Below, one piece after another: positions 1 to 9,941 of a stretch of 64,000 bases of DNA. The notes beneath the pieces were generated by a model that saw nothing but the letters and a program-made list of their open reading frames with translations, was not told the DNA's origin and made no database searches. The stretch spans positions 32,022,501-32,086,500 of the forward strand of contig NC_084761.1 of assembly GCF_028858725.1 (NCBI RefSeq), read 5' to 3'. Position 1 is the first letter of the stretch, and each line of letters opens with the position of its first letter. Source of the DNA: Colius striatus (taxonomy: Eukaryota; Chordata; Aves; Coliiformes; Coliidae). Made by a program: the position numbers and the translations under genes.

Positions 1-262
1 CTGCCCTGTTTCCCTGCTAGACAGGATAGCTTATTCTTTGTCATTTCTCCCTCACCCACAAAGTCCTTCAGTTTAAAGCCTTCATAATGAGGTTGGCCAG
101 CCTATTCCTAAATATTCCAGTGCCCTTGTGAGAGGGGTGTATTCCATCCTGCCCTATCAAATTACAGTGTCCAAAGAAGGTTCCATTGTCGTAAAAACAA
201 AACCTTCCTGCCAGCACCAACCTCTTAGTCAGGAGTAAACGTGTAATTTTTGCACTCGTGAC
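1..262 (-). mobile_element. CR1 LINE fragment, end of ORF1 (esterase-like domain)
   Basis: On the minus strand, 313 to 68 reads as an 81-codon open stretch; its part beyond the LTR junction (262 down to 68) matches the C-terminal end of the CR1 ORF1 esterase-like (SGNH hydrolase) domain. It contains the block DGIHPSHKGTG, where D and H are the Asp-x-x-His pair of the SGNH family, and ends in a typical KALN plus stop. This is the continuation, beyond an inserted LTR, of the ORF1 remnant at 1265-2075. The 3' part of the element, including any ORF2, lies off the left edge of the window. It is a decayed transposon copy, not a host gene. Family membership comes from recognising the ORF1 esterase pattern; the subfamily is not determined. 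Confidence 0.75.
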
Positions 263-1264
263 TGGTTTAGGCCCATCAGGGAACAAAAGATCAGGATTAG
301 CCTCAAGTACCAAAGAGGCTGAGGATTGCCTAAGGGCAGGGAGAGCTTAATTGCTGCTTAAGGTCCAGGACAAAACAGACCAGGCTACTCGGCTTGGGGA
401 AGAAAACAGAAAAATAATTTAATGCAACATCAACTAAAGCATAACCTTAAAATCCCAAAACATAACCAAAATCAAACAACACAGAGTAATACAACGATGA
501 AGAGTCCGACCAGCCCTTTAAGACCACCTTCTCCCCACCTCTCCCCTCTTCCAGGGCTCAGAGCCCTGATCCTGGTGTTTTTACCTCCTCCCCTACTGAA
601 CGGCGCAAAGGGGTGAGGGGTGGTCAGGGACTGGGGGTTTCAGTCAGTCTATTCCTGATGGCTTCTGCCGTTTGTCTCTCCTCAGGACAGGTGGGCTCTG
701 CACCCGTCCTCCCTGCACCTCCATGGGGTACCTCACATACACGGCAGCCCTGCACGGGCTGCTCCGACGCACATTTATCCCAAAGGCTGCAGCTCCTCTC
801 TGCCTCTCGTGTGGGGCTGCTCTGCGACGTGCAGGCTCTCCAGCACGGCCTGGGCCATGGCCGTCTCCCCACACAGTCCCTCGCCTGTCCGGGCTCACTC
901 GCACGGAGCTGCTGGTAACTCTCAGTCCTGCCATGGATCTCCATAGGTTGCAGGGGTACAACTTATTTTCTCACTATGGCTTGCAGAGGAGTCTCTGGTC
1001 TATTGCTTCTCCTTTCTTCCTCCTTCTCTGGCTGAAGTGTCCACGTGATCGCCTTTGTCTTGTATCACTCTTACACCTCCTGCCAGCACTTCAAATTCCC
1101 GTCCCCTAAATAGTGATCGCAGAGGCGCCAGATTGGCCCAGCCAGGTCGGAGGTGGGTCTGAACCCAGGAGCTGGGGGAGAGTCCACAAACTCTTTACCG
1201 GGTCTTCACTGCAACCTGCTCCCCCTGTTACCAAGCAAAAGCTGCTCCTTGCTAAACCAGAACA
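263..1264 (-). mobile_element. Solo LTR of an endogenous retrovirus-like element, inserted in CR1
   Basis: About 1.0 kb that aligns along its whole length, in reverse orientation, with the LTR at 47206-48166. Shared blocks include the CCAAGCAAAA region near 1232-1241, the CAGATTGG region near 1128-1135, and the TTTAGGCCCATC block near 266-277. By eye the two copies are roughly 70% identical. The element's 5' end (read on the minus strand) begins TGTTCTGG at 1264. The 5-bp sequence GTGAC flanks it at 258-262 and 1265-1269, consistent with a target-site duplication, although the low-coordinate end seems to have lost a few terminal bases. A conserved ATTAAA poly(A) signal lies on the minus strand at 418-423. 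No internal retroviral genes are present. Open frames within it (613-918, 672-1109) are incidental. Confidence 0.8.
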
Positions 1265-2075
1265 GTGACTTCTCATTTACCTGTGGTGGACAGGATGGAA
1301 GAGAAAATAACCTGTACCCTCCTACCTTTCACTTGTGCCCCCAGGGTTTTAAAATCCTTCTTGGTTCTGGAAATATCGTGCCTCATTACATCATTTATCC
1401 CCACATGGAAGAGGAGTATGGGTTAGTAGCCTACACCCTTAGGAGCCATGGCACTCTCTCAGCCACATCACAGATCTTTGCTCCTGGCAGGTAGCACACC
1501 TCTCCTGCCTCCTTATCAGATCTCAGTGCTTCTTAGCAATGAGTCACCCACAACAAGCATCCATCACTTCTTTTACAGTGCCCACTGCCTGTTGCTGGTG
1601 GAGCAGCCAGTGGTGAATTGTTTGCCAAGTTTCCCCCTTCTGGGCCTTGCTCATTTATGTCCCCCGCAATTGTCAATGCCTCATACTTATTTGTAATTGG
1701 CACTCTGGAATTAGGATTATGAAGGGGAGCCCTGTTTTTTTTTCTTACTAGGACCCAAGGCATATCAGTTTCACTGGAGGCATGCACCTGGCTGTGGAAT
1801 CATCTGTCAATCTCCACCTCCAATCCTCTAATACTACAGAGTCTACTAATGGTTTCCTGCAGCTCTTTCAGCTGACACTGCAGTTCTTGAGCTTGACGGC
1901 AGCTATGACACATACATACCTCAGCAGCAGATGTGCCTCAACATCCTAAACACCCTCTGCAATCCACCTGCATTGAAGCATCTTTGCTGACTGCCTCTGG
2001 GTTCACGCGTCAATCTTCACCAAGGTATTCTCCATCTGAGCCTCGGCTTTAGCCCTCAGGTGAGTGCCTACCATC
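1265..2075 (-). mobile_element. CR1 LINE ORF1 remnant (zinc-finger/coiled-coil and esterase start)
   Basis: On the minus strand several collinear pieces match CR1 ORF1. Around 1899-1910 there is a Cys-x-x-Cys pair (CHSC), followed to about 1803 by a leucine/glutamate-rich coiled-coil-like stretch that ends in a TGA near 1800-1802. Around 1787-1533 there is an open segment with WVLVRKKNRAP. Around 1440-1320 there is the SGNH block III signature (VGINDV) with the following helix. The downstream part of the same domain is at 1-262, so the LTR at 263-1264 split one ORF1. Stops and frame changes show that the copy is dead. Confidence 0.72.
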
Positions 2076-2400
2076 TCGCTAGCTGGAAGCAGGAGCACTT
2101 CTCCAACTTGCAGCTATGTGGGTTGTGGGATCCTTCCCTGCCTGTGTCTCCTGCTTGAACTGCCACACAAAGTGAGGTGCCAGGCCCTGTTTGCCCGTCC
2201 CGGTTGCTCGAGCTCCCTGGGGAACATTTAAACACCCCTCGGTTTCTGCGGCTCCGCCTCCTGGTAAGACTGTCCCCCTCAGAAAAGCTGCCTGCTCCTG
2301 GTGGCTATCCTCGCTTTTCCTCCGTTCCCTGTGCTCCCTAGCAAGTACATTCCAATATCCAGGCAAAAAGAGTGGTTCCAGCTAGCAGAAAACAACCAAT
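2076..2400 (-). other. Probable 5' part of the same CR1 copy
   Basis: A moderately GC-rich segment directly upstream (in minus orientation) of the ORF1 remnant. It holds one 95-codon minus frame (2366-2079) without a recognisable domain. From position it is most likely the CR1 5' region or the start of ORF1, but I see no diagnostic motif, so the boundary near 2400 is a guess. Confidence 0.35.
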
Positions 2401-3487
2401 GCACCTGCCTTAAAATCAGAAGAAAGAGTCGCTACGGGGACCTTTGCACTAGGGAGATGTAAGCCAGCTTGAAATGATACCATAGGTAAGGACATGGCAA
2501 ATACAAAGGTCTGCCACTGGAATGGAGAGTAACATGGCATGACATGGCTGCAGAAGAGACAGGGATAAATTTGTGGTGGGCTGAGAGCTGGGTGCTAAGT
2601 GCAGGATGCAGCAGGAAAGCAGAGCACCTCACTGCTGGGTTGCAACAGGCTCAGGGAGAGAGCAGTAAGAAAAAGAGATTGATGTGATCTGGAGGTGGTT
2701 TCATATTTATAGGAGACAAAAAAGAAAGACCAAGAAGCCCTTGACAAACATCTTCCAGGAAATGACTAGAATAAGGGCAGCCATCTACAGCTCTACATCT
2801 CTCCCAGAGCCAAGGCAAGATGCGATTCCCTTCCCGCACTCGGTAAAAAAGGGTAGGCCGTTACACTTCAGAAAGATAAGCACCTACACGGTCCTAGAAA
2901 GTCAGAACTCTTATCACATCAGATCAGTGCACCAACCCACTCCAAACCCACACCTCTCTGATGTCACCTAGCATGGATTCCAGCCTCAAAAGCCAGTTTA
3001 GTCCCCAAAGATGCACAAACTCCTGTCTACCGCAAGGTATGCTTGCACTCCTGCCCAACAACAGCTGCCACAGCTCTCTAGGAGCTCTGAGGGGCTGTAA
3101 AATCTTCCCTGGCAGCTTAGAAAGAGGTTATACTTCACCCATAAAGGCATTCATCCTGATCGCACAATGAAAACGAGCAAAGTCAAGATCCTCTCCAAAT
3201 TTTGTGTTCAGCAGTGCAGTCTGGCCCATGTCTCCCAAATGGAAACGATCCTTCTCTCTTGCCTCGTGTCCCAAAGCTGGCTGTGACACCTGAGCGGAGC
3301 AGCCGTCCAGCTGAGGAAAAAAAATCATCCTGCTCGGAGTATTGACAAAGGAGAGGCAGGGAGCAGAGGTCCCTGGGGAGGGGACGGCTGAGGGGTGAGC
3401 AGGGGCGGCGGAGGTGAAGCAGACCCGCGTGTAACACCACGCTGCCTGCCGGGCCCAGCTCCCCCAGCAGCATCTCTCACAGGCAAC
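2401..3487. other. Intergenic sequence upstream of NOCT
   Basis: About 1.1 kb of mixed-composition sequence between the CR1 copy and the NOCT CpG island. Short open frames on both strands show no recognisable protein similarity. I see no repeat, RNA gene or clear regulatory motif in it. Confidence 0.5.
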
Positions 3488-3587
3488 GTTTCACAAGTCA
3501 CGTTCCCGCGGTGAGCTCGGCGCAGCCTCGCTTAGGGCTGCGTAAGGCAGCGCGGCCGCTGTCGGCCTCGGCGCAAGGGAGCTGCCT

Positions 3588-3744
3588 GGCGGCGGGGGAA
3601 GGCAAGGCGTGCCTGGCGGGCAGCGCGGCGGCGGGGGAAGGCAAGGCGTGCCTGGCGGGCAGCGCGGCGGCGGGGGAAGGCAAGGCGTGCCTGGCGGGCA
3701 GCGGGGCGGCGGGGGAAGGCGCGCCTCGGCGGGCAGCGCGGCGG
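3588..3744. repeat. GC-rich tandem repeat, 39-bp unit, about 3.5-4 copies
   Basis: Three complete 39-bp units at 3601-3639, 3640-3678 and 3679-3717. The first two are identical and the third has one visible change (GCGC to GGGC). They are preceded by the last 13 bases of a unit (3588-3600) and followed by a diverged partial unit (3718-3744). Each unit contains GGCAAGGCG and GGCGGCGGGGG. Because 39 is a multiple of three, open frames run straight through it, which explains the long spurious ORFs here. It lies about 470-660 bp upstream of the predicted NOCT transcription start. Confidence 0.9.
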
Positions 3745-3918
3745 CCCAGCGCCCACGCGCTCGGCACCCGGCAGCGCACAACAGCCCGGCGCTGCAGGCC
3801 CCGCGCGGGGGGCGACCTCCGCCCCCAGCGTCACGGCTGACAGCCATGGGCGAGCCAGCCCGAGCGGCCCTGGCGGCGCCGGGAGAAAGGGGTCACGGGG
3901 CCGCCAACCCCCGCGGAG

Positions 3919-3924
3919 TGACGT
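3919..3924 (+). promoter_or_regulatory. CRE-type half site (TGACGT) upstream of NOCT
   Basis: TGACGT followed by TC, about 330 bp upstream of the predicted start site. It fits a CREB/ATF half site. Function is inferred from the motif only. Confidence 0.35.
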
Positions 3925-4139
3925 TCGTGGGAACAGAACGCGCTGTCCTGACATCACCAGCGGAAAACCTCCGCTGGCTGAAACCATTCCACGGCGGAGG
4001 AGGGGGGAGAGGCGAGATGCGCTGCCGCGGCCGTCTCGGCGCAGTGCAACCCGCCGGCGGCAGCAAGAGACGCGGTGCCGCCCGGGAGACGCCGCCCCAC
4101 CGGCGGGGTCGGAGCGGGCGGCGGCGCCCTCTCTGCGTG

Positions 4140-4145
4140 CACGTG
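4140..4145 (+). promoter_or_regulatory. Canonical E-box CACGTG in the NOCT promoter
   Basis: CACGTG, 74 bp upstream of the TATA box. CLOCK:BMAL1 and USF/MYC-type bHLH factors bind this hexamer. Nocturnin is a rhythmically expressed gene in vertebrates, so a clock E-box is plausible, but occupancy cannot be read from sequence. Confidence 0.5.
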
Positions 4146-4218
4146 GGTCCCCCCCCGTCCGCCGGTGCGGGTGGTACGTGCCGGATGTACCGACCGCGCG
4201 GGGCTCCGCCGCCGCCTC

Positions 4219-4224
4219 TATAAG
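4219..4224 (+). promoter_or_regulatory. TATA box of NOCT
   Basis: TATAAG within CTCTATAAGCGCC, set in an otherwise GC-only region and 88 bp before the initiator ATG. The expected transcription start is about 4248-4255, giving a 5'UTR of about 50-60 nt. A TATA box inside a CpG island fits an inducible, immediate-early type gene. Confidence 0.7.
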
Positions 4225-4306
4225 CGCCGCCGCGGGGCAGGCGCGGGAGCCGTAGCTTGTCTCGTGCTGCCCGGTCCCGCTCCGCTCTTGCCGCCCCGCC
4301 GGGAGC

Positions 4307-4490
4307 ATGTACCAGAGCCCCGCGCGCTGCCTGTGCTCGGCGCTGCCCGCCCTCTGCTGCGCGCCCGCCGCCGCCTCGGCCTCCCGCCTGCCGTTGCGCG
4401 CGCCTCCGCCGCCCTTCGGCCCCGCCGCCCCGCCGGCGGCAGCAGCAGCGGCGGGCGGCCCGCCCAGCCTGGGGACACCGCCCCGCATAG
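4307..4490 (+). CDS. NOCT: Nocturnin, coding exon 1 (residues 1-61)
   Basis: Starts at the ATG 4307 (context GGGAGCATGT) and encodes MYQSPARCLC... followed by an Ala/Pro/Arg-rich segment. It ends with a phase-1 base before the donor GTGGGT at 4491. The start matches the human protein (MFHSPRRLCS...), and the segment has the composition of a mitochondrial targeting peptide: many Arg, Ala, Ser and Leu and no Asp or Glu. In mammals the full-length protein can enter mitochondria, while shorter forms are cytosolic. The first G of a valine codon is here and its TG is in exon 2. GC content is extreme because the exon lies inside the CpG island. The residues beyond about 10 are poorly conserved, as expected for a presequence. 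Confidence 0.88.
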
Positions 4491-7400
4491 GTGGGTACCG
4501 GCGCCGGGAGAGCGGGCGGGCAGCGGCCGCGAGCAGCGGGTGCGGGGGGAGCGCCAACTCTGGCCGAGTCGGGCCGCAGGGACTGCAGTCCCATTGGAAT
4601 CCTCAGGGGTCTCGGCGCGCGGCACCGCGCGTACCCGTTCCTTAGCCCGCCGCCTCTCTCTGCCGTGCCGTACCCTTTAATGTTTAACGTTCAGCGTTCC
4701 GGCTCGCTAAGCGTGAGCGGGCGACACCGGTTACTAAAGGGCGGGCGCTGCCGGGCGCGCCGCCCGTGCTGCAGAGGTGCTTCGGCGAGCGCCGAGACCC
4801 GGCGCCGGCCGCAGGCAACAGGCTGGGGGCAGACCCATGTGCTTCTGGGGTAACTCCCGCTGCCCGAATGGGCCCGTGTCCTCATCCCGCTGACGGGTGC
4901 ATGCGGCCAGCGACCAGAGTCCTTCTCCGCTCCTCCACTGCTGCTCTTTGTGTAGGATGTGCTTGACTCATGCTGGCTTTCTCTACTACAGACTGTGTGT
5001 GGGAAAAGTCTGGGTTACTCAGGCAGGCGAGGCAGTGATGCTGTCAGGTTCCCACCTGCCTGTTCCTTTAGGTATCAATGATTACACCCTGTTCTTCATT
5101 CCCAAAATGGAAAACGTTCAAGGCCCTGGGTGTACTCTGTGCCTGGAGGCCATGTGAAGACACTACTTTGGTAGACACCACCCTCCCTCCCCTCTGCCTG
5201 CTGACCCACCACAAGGCTCAGAGCGGAACAGTGACGTATCCCACAGCCTCTGCGGTTTGCACTTGGCTGTAAGCTCTGTGTGTCAACAAGCAGCTTGTGC
5301 TGTGGCTAAACATGCACACCTGGAGGGAAGGCCTCTGGTGAAAGTTGGCGCAGAGGCCACCTTTGCTCCAGGCTGCTGCTGATGGGAGAGCTGTTGTGTC
5401 CAACATCCTGTGTAATATCTGAGGTGGTATTGTTGACCTGGCATGCACTTTTCCCTGTTGTCCTCAGCTGGGGTTGAGATGAAGTGGGTTTGTTCCCCAT
5501 TGGTGGTTACAGGAGGGGTTTACAAGCCAGGCTGGGGCAGGGTACTTCTACTCTTCCCTGGTGAAGCCAGGCCAGGATGTCAAAGGGCAGGATTGAAGCT
5601 TCACGGAGCTACCAGGAAGAGGAGCCTGTGAGCTGGCACAGTCAAGCTCTTGATTGGAGCACTCATCAAAAAAAAGAAAGGTTTCCAAAGCTTGTGCCAA
5701 GCACTGACTCTGTATTACTCAGGCAGTTCTCTCTTTTATGGTGTTGCCTGTTGACTAGACAGCATCTCCCTTGTTGTGACAAGCTCTCTGAATCCCTGCA
5801 TGTGAGTCCTGACTCCCCTGTGCATAAAGCTGGTCTGAGTGCTGAAACCAGGACTCGGAAACTCCAAGCAACAGCAACTGCCGCTTTGAATGTGGGTGGC
5901 CCAGGGCTGCAATCCCATTCCTAGCCTGAACAAGGCCCTACATGTAGTGTGGGATGTATCACATGGGGGTGGCAAGCTTCTCCTGGAGCTGGGATTGTAG
6001 GGAGGGCATCTCCATAAGCTGCTGGCCTCCTCAGCTATGGAGGTTGATGCAACTGTAGACCAGGCCACAGGTGTGGTGGAGCCCTTGGTCTGGCAGTCAG
6101 ATCCCTGCAGTAAACAAGACAGGGCTTCTTGGCCAAAAACAGTGTTTGGACATAGGAAGTGAAAGGAAGGGAAACGAAAATGCTGTTTACCTTACCTAGA
6201 AGGTAAGGGCCATGGCTCTGACGCTCCGCTGCAGTCCCCTTGGCTTGCCTGCATGCTGCAGCCTTCACCTTTGCTGAAGCAAAGTCCTTAAGGTGTGTGA
6301 TTGCTTAATGCCCAAGATCCTTGAAGTTCATCTTTTCTGTGCTGCTGCTGAATGACATAAACCTTGAACTTTGCAACCCATTCTTCTGAAGCTTAATGAA
6401 TGGTTTAAGTTATCCCTATGCCCTCAGTGTGCTGAGGCACCACCCTTGCTGAGAGGAAGGCTTTTACTAGTTATTTTAAGCACCTCGAATAGCAAGGGCT
6501 GAGTTCATGTTCACTATTGCAACACCACACCAAGAGAATTGCTTCCATGTTCACCACCCACTGCTGAAGTGCAAGCTCAGGAGTCTGTCCCTCTGCACAA
6601 GCCAGCACCATGGTGTTGCAGTGCTGGCAGCAGACACTATCCCAGTAAGTCACAGGTCATTTAACTCGGACAGTAAGGACCTCAGAACCTTGTACTTGCC
6701 TCACTGCTATGAATGTGTTGCACATTGTGAAGTAACAAATGGATCTTGTATTTGGAGTTTCGGTGTCCAAGTGGTCAGTCTGGCCTCTGTTCTGCAGAAC
6801 AATTCATTCCATGTGGTCCATCAGTCATCTTAAGCTGTCAGTTTCCTGTCCCCCTTCAGCCAAGGACTCCCAAGCCACCTGCACAATGGGCCTGAAAGCG
6901 TTTGCTGTACAGCCCAGGCCCTCTTTCATCCACCTTTCCCTAGGCTCTCAAAAGAAGACGGCAGCTCCTTTTCCTTTCTGAGACTGTCAGATCTGTGGTG
7001 CAACTGGCCCATGCAGGTTAGGTTATGCCTGACTCCCCATAAAGAGCTGGAAACCCCAGGACTGAGGAGATTTAGACAGTACTCTGGCTTTGTTTGCAGC
7101 TTGTCGGATGAACTTAGATGTCATCCTAGTGTAACAGATGCAAGCTGCTCAGAGTTTTTCAACTCCAGATGCACTGCACCTAGCTTGTCCTTTTCAATGT
7201 GCTCCCTCTGATTCAGACTAAGCAGTGAACAGCCGAGGCTCTTGCTTGCTAATGGCTTCTTGAAGCAGAACAACTCTCCGTTATTCCTTGGGAGATCAAG
7301 CCCTGCAGGAGGCGGGGCTGTGCAGAAGTAACTGCCTTGACATGGGCTTCCCCCTGCCCTCATGCCTAGTGTGGGACATAGGGTTTCTGCATGGCTGCCT

Positions 7401-8701
7401 GGCAGCTCTGTAGTGTGTAGGCTGGACTCTTCTGTAATAGGTACAGAGCATGGTCTTATTCCTGCTCCCCATCCCCTCACAGCTGTGTCAGCGTCCTGCT
7501 TAGAGATTTCATGGTTGGGCCTGCTCCCTCCACTGATAAATGACATTTCTTCTACTTCAGCAGTACCTGGCTTCTTGACAAGAACTGTAAGCTGAGAAAG
7601 ACTGCAGAAACTGAAACACTTCAGAGACAGTTTCTCTTAAAAGATAATGCTTGTGAATCCAAGCTCACAGTCTGAGGAACTTCTGGTGCTTTAACTAAAA
7701 GGGTGAAGGTGGGAAGAGACAATCAAAGTTCCCCATTTACCACTTCCTTAGAACGGTTCAGAGGCACTATTCCACTGGCTTACGTGCCCAAAACATACAT
7801 TATTTTTTTTTTTACTATCTTTAAGAGTAGCCATTTCCCTGAAGATAAGGACATGAGAAGCCTCCGCTGTGGGATATTTCTTTTCTCTTTTACCCCAAAT
7901 AGCCATTGAACTGTTAGGGCTTCCATCTTCCTGCCTTCTCCTTTATGAGCTCTGTCACCACCATTGCTCTGTCACCAGCTCTTACCATTGGCAATGCTGT
8001 AGTTCAGGCTAGCAAAGGCCAAACATGCAAATGCTTTGGGTGGCACTCCAAATCTGCTGTGAGATGACAAACCTTGTCCATTTTGAAGTAACTGAAAGGT
8101 ACAGATAACCCCTTTTTCCACTCCACATCCTGAGGCCTAAGCCAAAAGCAGCATCTGGCCGCTCTGCACTCATGAAAACGTTGCTGCATTTGGGGCAGAT
8201 GACACTGTGGCCAGAGATTTGTATGAAATATTAACCCGAGGGAATGCTCTGCAGGCAGAAGGCCCACAGCCGGGAGGCATCCCAGACACAAGGTACTGGG
8301 CCATGCAGTGTGCTGTCTCTGTTAGACAAATAAGCAGGAGGCAGTTATTTGTCTACCTGCTGGGCCTTCTCTCTGAAGAGGGAGAAAGTACTGTTGATTT
8401 TGTTTCCTACAACATGTGCAGAAGTTAATTTTAGCCCTGCTATTCTGACTGAAAGAGTCCTTTCTTTGCTTAGAAGACACCTGCACCCATTTGGCAGTCC
8501 CTGATAATAAGCAAAATGCAGTGAGACTTGTGGGCAAAACTGATCCTACCTCTGCATCCTTCTTATTTCAACTCAGGCTCAGGAACAGCCTCCTGCACAA
8601 GCCACAACTTGCTGGCACTGTAACAAGGTTATCTGTAAGGCACCCAAGTGGTGAGAAGGGTCACAGTGGACATCTCTAACACCATTTTTTCCCCTTTCCA
8701 G
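4491..8701 (+). other. NOCT intron 1
   Basis: 4.2-kb intron with a GTGGGT donor and an acceptor preceded by a long pyrimidine tract (CCATTTTTTCCCCTTTCCAG). The first 200 bp still belong to the CpG island. The rest is ordinary mixed-composition sequence with scattered short open frames; I recognise no exon, repeat or RNA gene in it. Confidence 0.75.
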
Positions 8702-8971
8702 TGTGTTCCATGGGAAACAGCACCAGTCGTCTCTACAGCGCGCTCACCAAGACACTGAGCAGCAGTGCTGTACCCCAGCACCAGGACTGCCTGGAGCAGC
8801 CGCACTCGGCGCAGCTGGATCCTATAGACCCCAAAGATTTGCTGGAGGAATGTCAGGTTGTTCTGCGGAAGCGGCCACCCCGCTTCCAGAGAGACTTTGT
8901 GGACCTGAAGAAAAGTGCTGCCAGTGACCACCGCCCCATTCGGGTCATGCAGTGGAACATCCTTGCCCAAG
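8702..8971 (+). CDS. NOCT: Nocturnin, coding exon 2 (residues 62-151)
   Basis: Begins directly after the AG at 8700-8701 and ends before the GTGGGT donor at 8972. It encodes VCSMGNSTSRLYSALTKTL... through IRVMQWNILAQ. The first part corresponds to the region around the internal methionine (M65, ATG at 8710) that can give the shorter, non-mitochondrial form in mammals. The PPRFQRDFVDL block leads into the catalytic domain. The closing WNILAQ is the first conserved block of the exonuclease/endonuclease/phosphatase (EEP) fold; its Asn (N147, human N149) is an active-site residue. The frame is phase 1 at both ends. Near-identity to human across the last 40 residues makes the assignment secure. 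Confidence 0.95.
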
Positions 8972-9941
8972 GTGGGTGCTGCATCTTAAGCTCAAGGCAT
9001 GACCTCAAGATCAAATGCAGCAATGAAAACCTTTAAATGCAGATGTGTCTACATTGGTAGGAATGCCTGGGACTGGCAGGGCAGAGGGAGAGGGGTGAAT
9101 TACCTGAGCGAGGGCTGAGGGACAGATTTTCAGCGCTTGCAATAGCGGTGTTTGCCTTCTGTTCTACAGGAAAGGGAGAAAGATCTCTTAACTCCTTAAC
9201 ACCAAAGGTAGCTCTGAATGCCTGTCTTAACTGAACATAGTATATTCCAAAATCTGTGACCCATCACATTTATTATTTGTAAAGCTTCTCTACACCTTTG
9301 CAATTAATTTACCAGTGAACGATTTAGGGATTCTGATCTGTTACAAGAATTCTTGATTCTTCAAAACAATTTTAACTGTTTTTTTCCTTAGAACCATAAA
9401 ATCAAAGCTGTAGATTAACTTATCTGCTTAATCTTGAAATCTTTTAGGGTGAGAAATCCTCCTTGTAGGGATTGCCTTAACATTCTGCAGTTAAGTCACT
9501 GTATTTTTGCTTAGGCTAGTGAGTTTTGGGAGGAGGGGGAAGGAGTCTTTAATATCTATTGGTAAAAGGAACTTAATTTTCTTTTGAGAGGCTTTGGTGT
9601 TATGAGAAGTTCTTGGCAAGCCTCACACCCTTAAAGACAGCAGCCACTCCTGAAAAACCTGTCACTTGCGTGTAAAAGTGAAGGACACATGTTTTTACAA
9701 AGAAAGCCAAGTGTTGCAGAAGCCTCACATCACTTCCCATCAGAGCCTGTTGCACTGTGACCAACTGCCTGCTCTCTTGCAGGGCTGCAAGCAGCCCCTG
9801 GCAGCTGTGGCAGCTGGCTCCTGTGGCAGCTGGCTCCTGAGAGCAGAGCTCTGCCTCTGGCCTCTGCAGAGCCTAGAGGAAGACCACCGCTTTTAGCTAG
9901 TGGTAACTTCTTTTTTCTCTCTCTTTCCCTGCTAATTTCAG
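8972..9941 (+). other. NOCT intron 2
   Basis: 970-bp intron, GT-AG, with a strong pyrimidine tract before the acceptor at 9940-9941. It contains a small local duplication around 9802-9840 (GGCAGCTGGCTCCTG occurring twice). No other feature seen. Confidence 0.8.

Larger units (their letters stand above)
3490..4700 (+). promoter_or_regulatory. NOCT: CpG island and promoter region of NOCT
   Basis: Very GC-rich, CpG-dense block that covers the proximal upstream region, the 5'UTR, coding exon 1 and the start of intron 1. It contains a tandem repeat (3588-3744), a CRE-type TGACGT half site at 3919-3924, a canonical E-box CACGTG at 4140-4145 and a TATA box at 4219-4224. Long open frames on both strands (for example 3532-4557 minus, 341 codons) arise because stop codons are rare in such GC-rich DNA, and are not genes. 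Confidence 0.8.

Noticed and set aside
613-1109. Open frames at 613-918 and 672-1109, with similar ones at 47553-47892
   Set aside because: They resemble each other only because they lie in two copies of the same LTR; no match to retroviral or host proteins and frames are not preserved between copies.
3588-3744. Considered whether the regular direct repeats could be a CRISPR-like array
   Set aside because: Units are contiguous with no spacers, in a vertebrate promoter; a plain tandem repeat.
3532-4557. 341-codon minus-strand open frame over the NOCT promoter, and companions on both strands
   Set aside because: Product of extreme GC content and the 39-bp repeat (length divisible by three); low-complexity Ala/Arg/Pro/Gly composition, no domain, overlaps the true NOCT exon 1 on the other strand.
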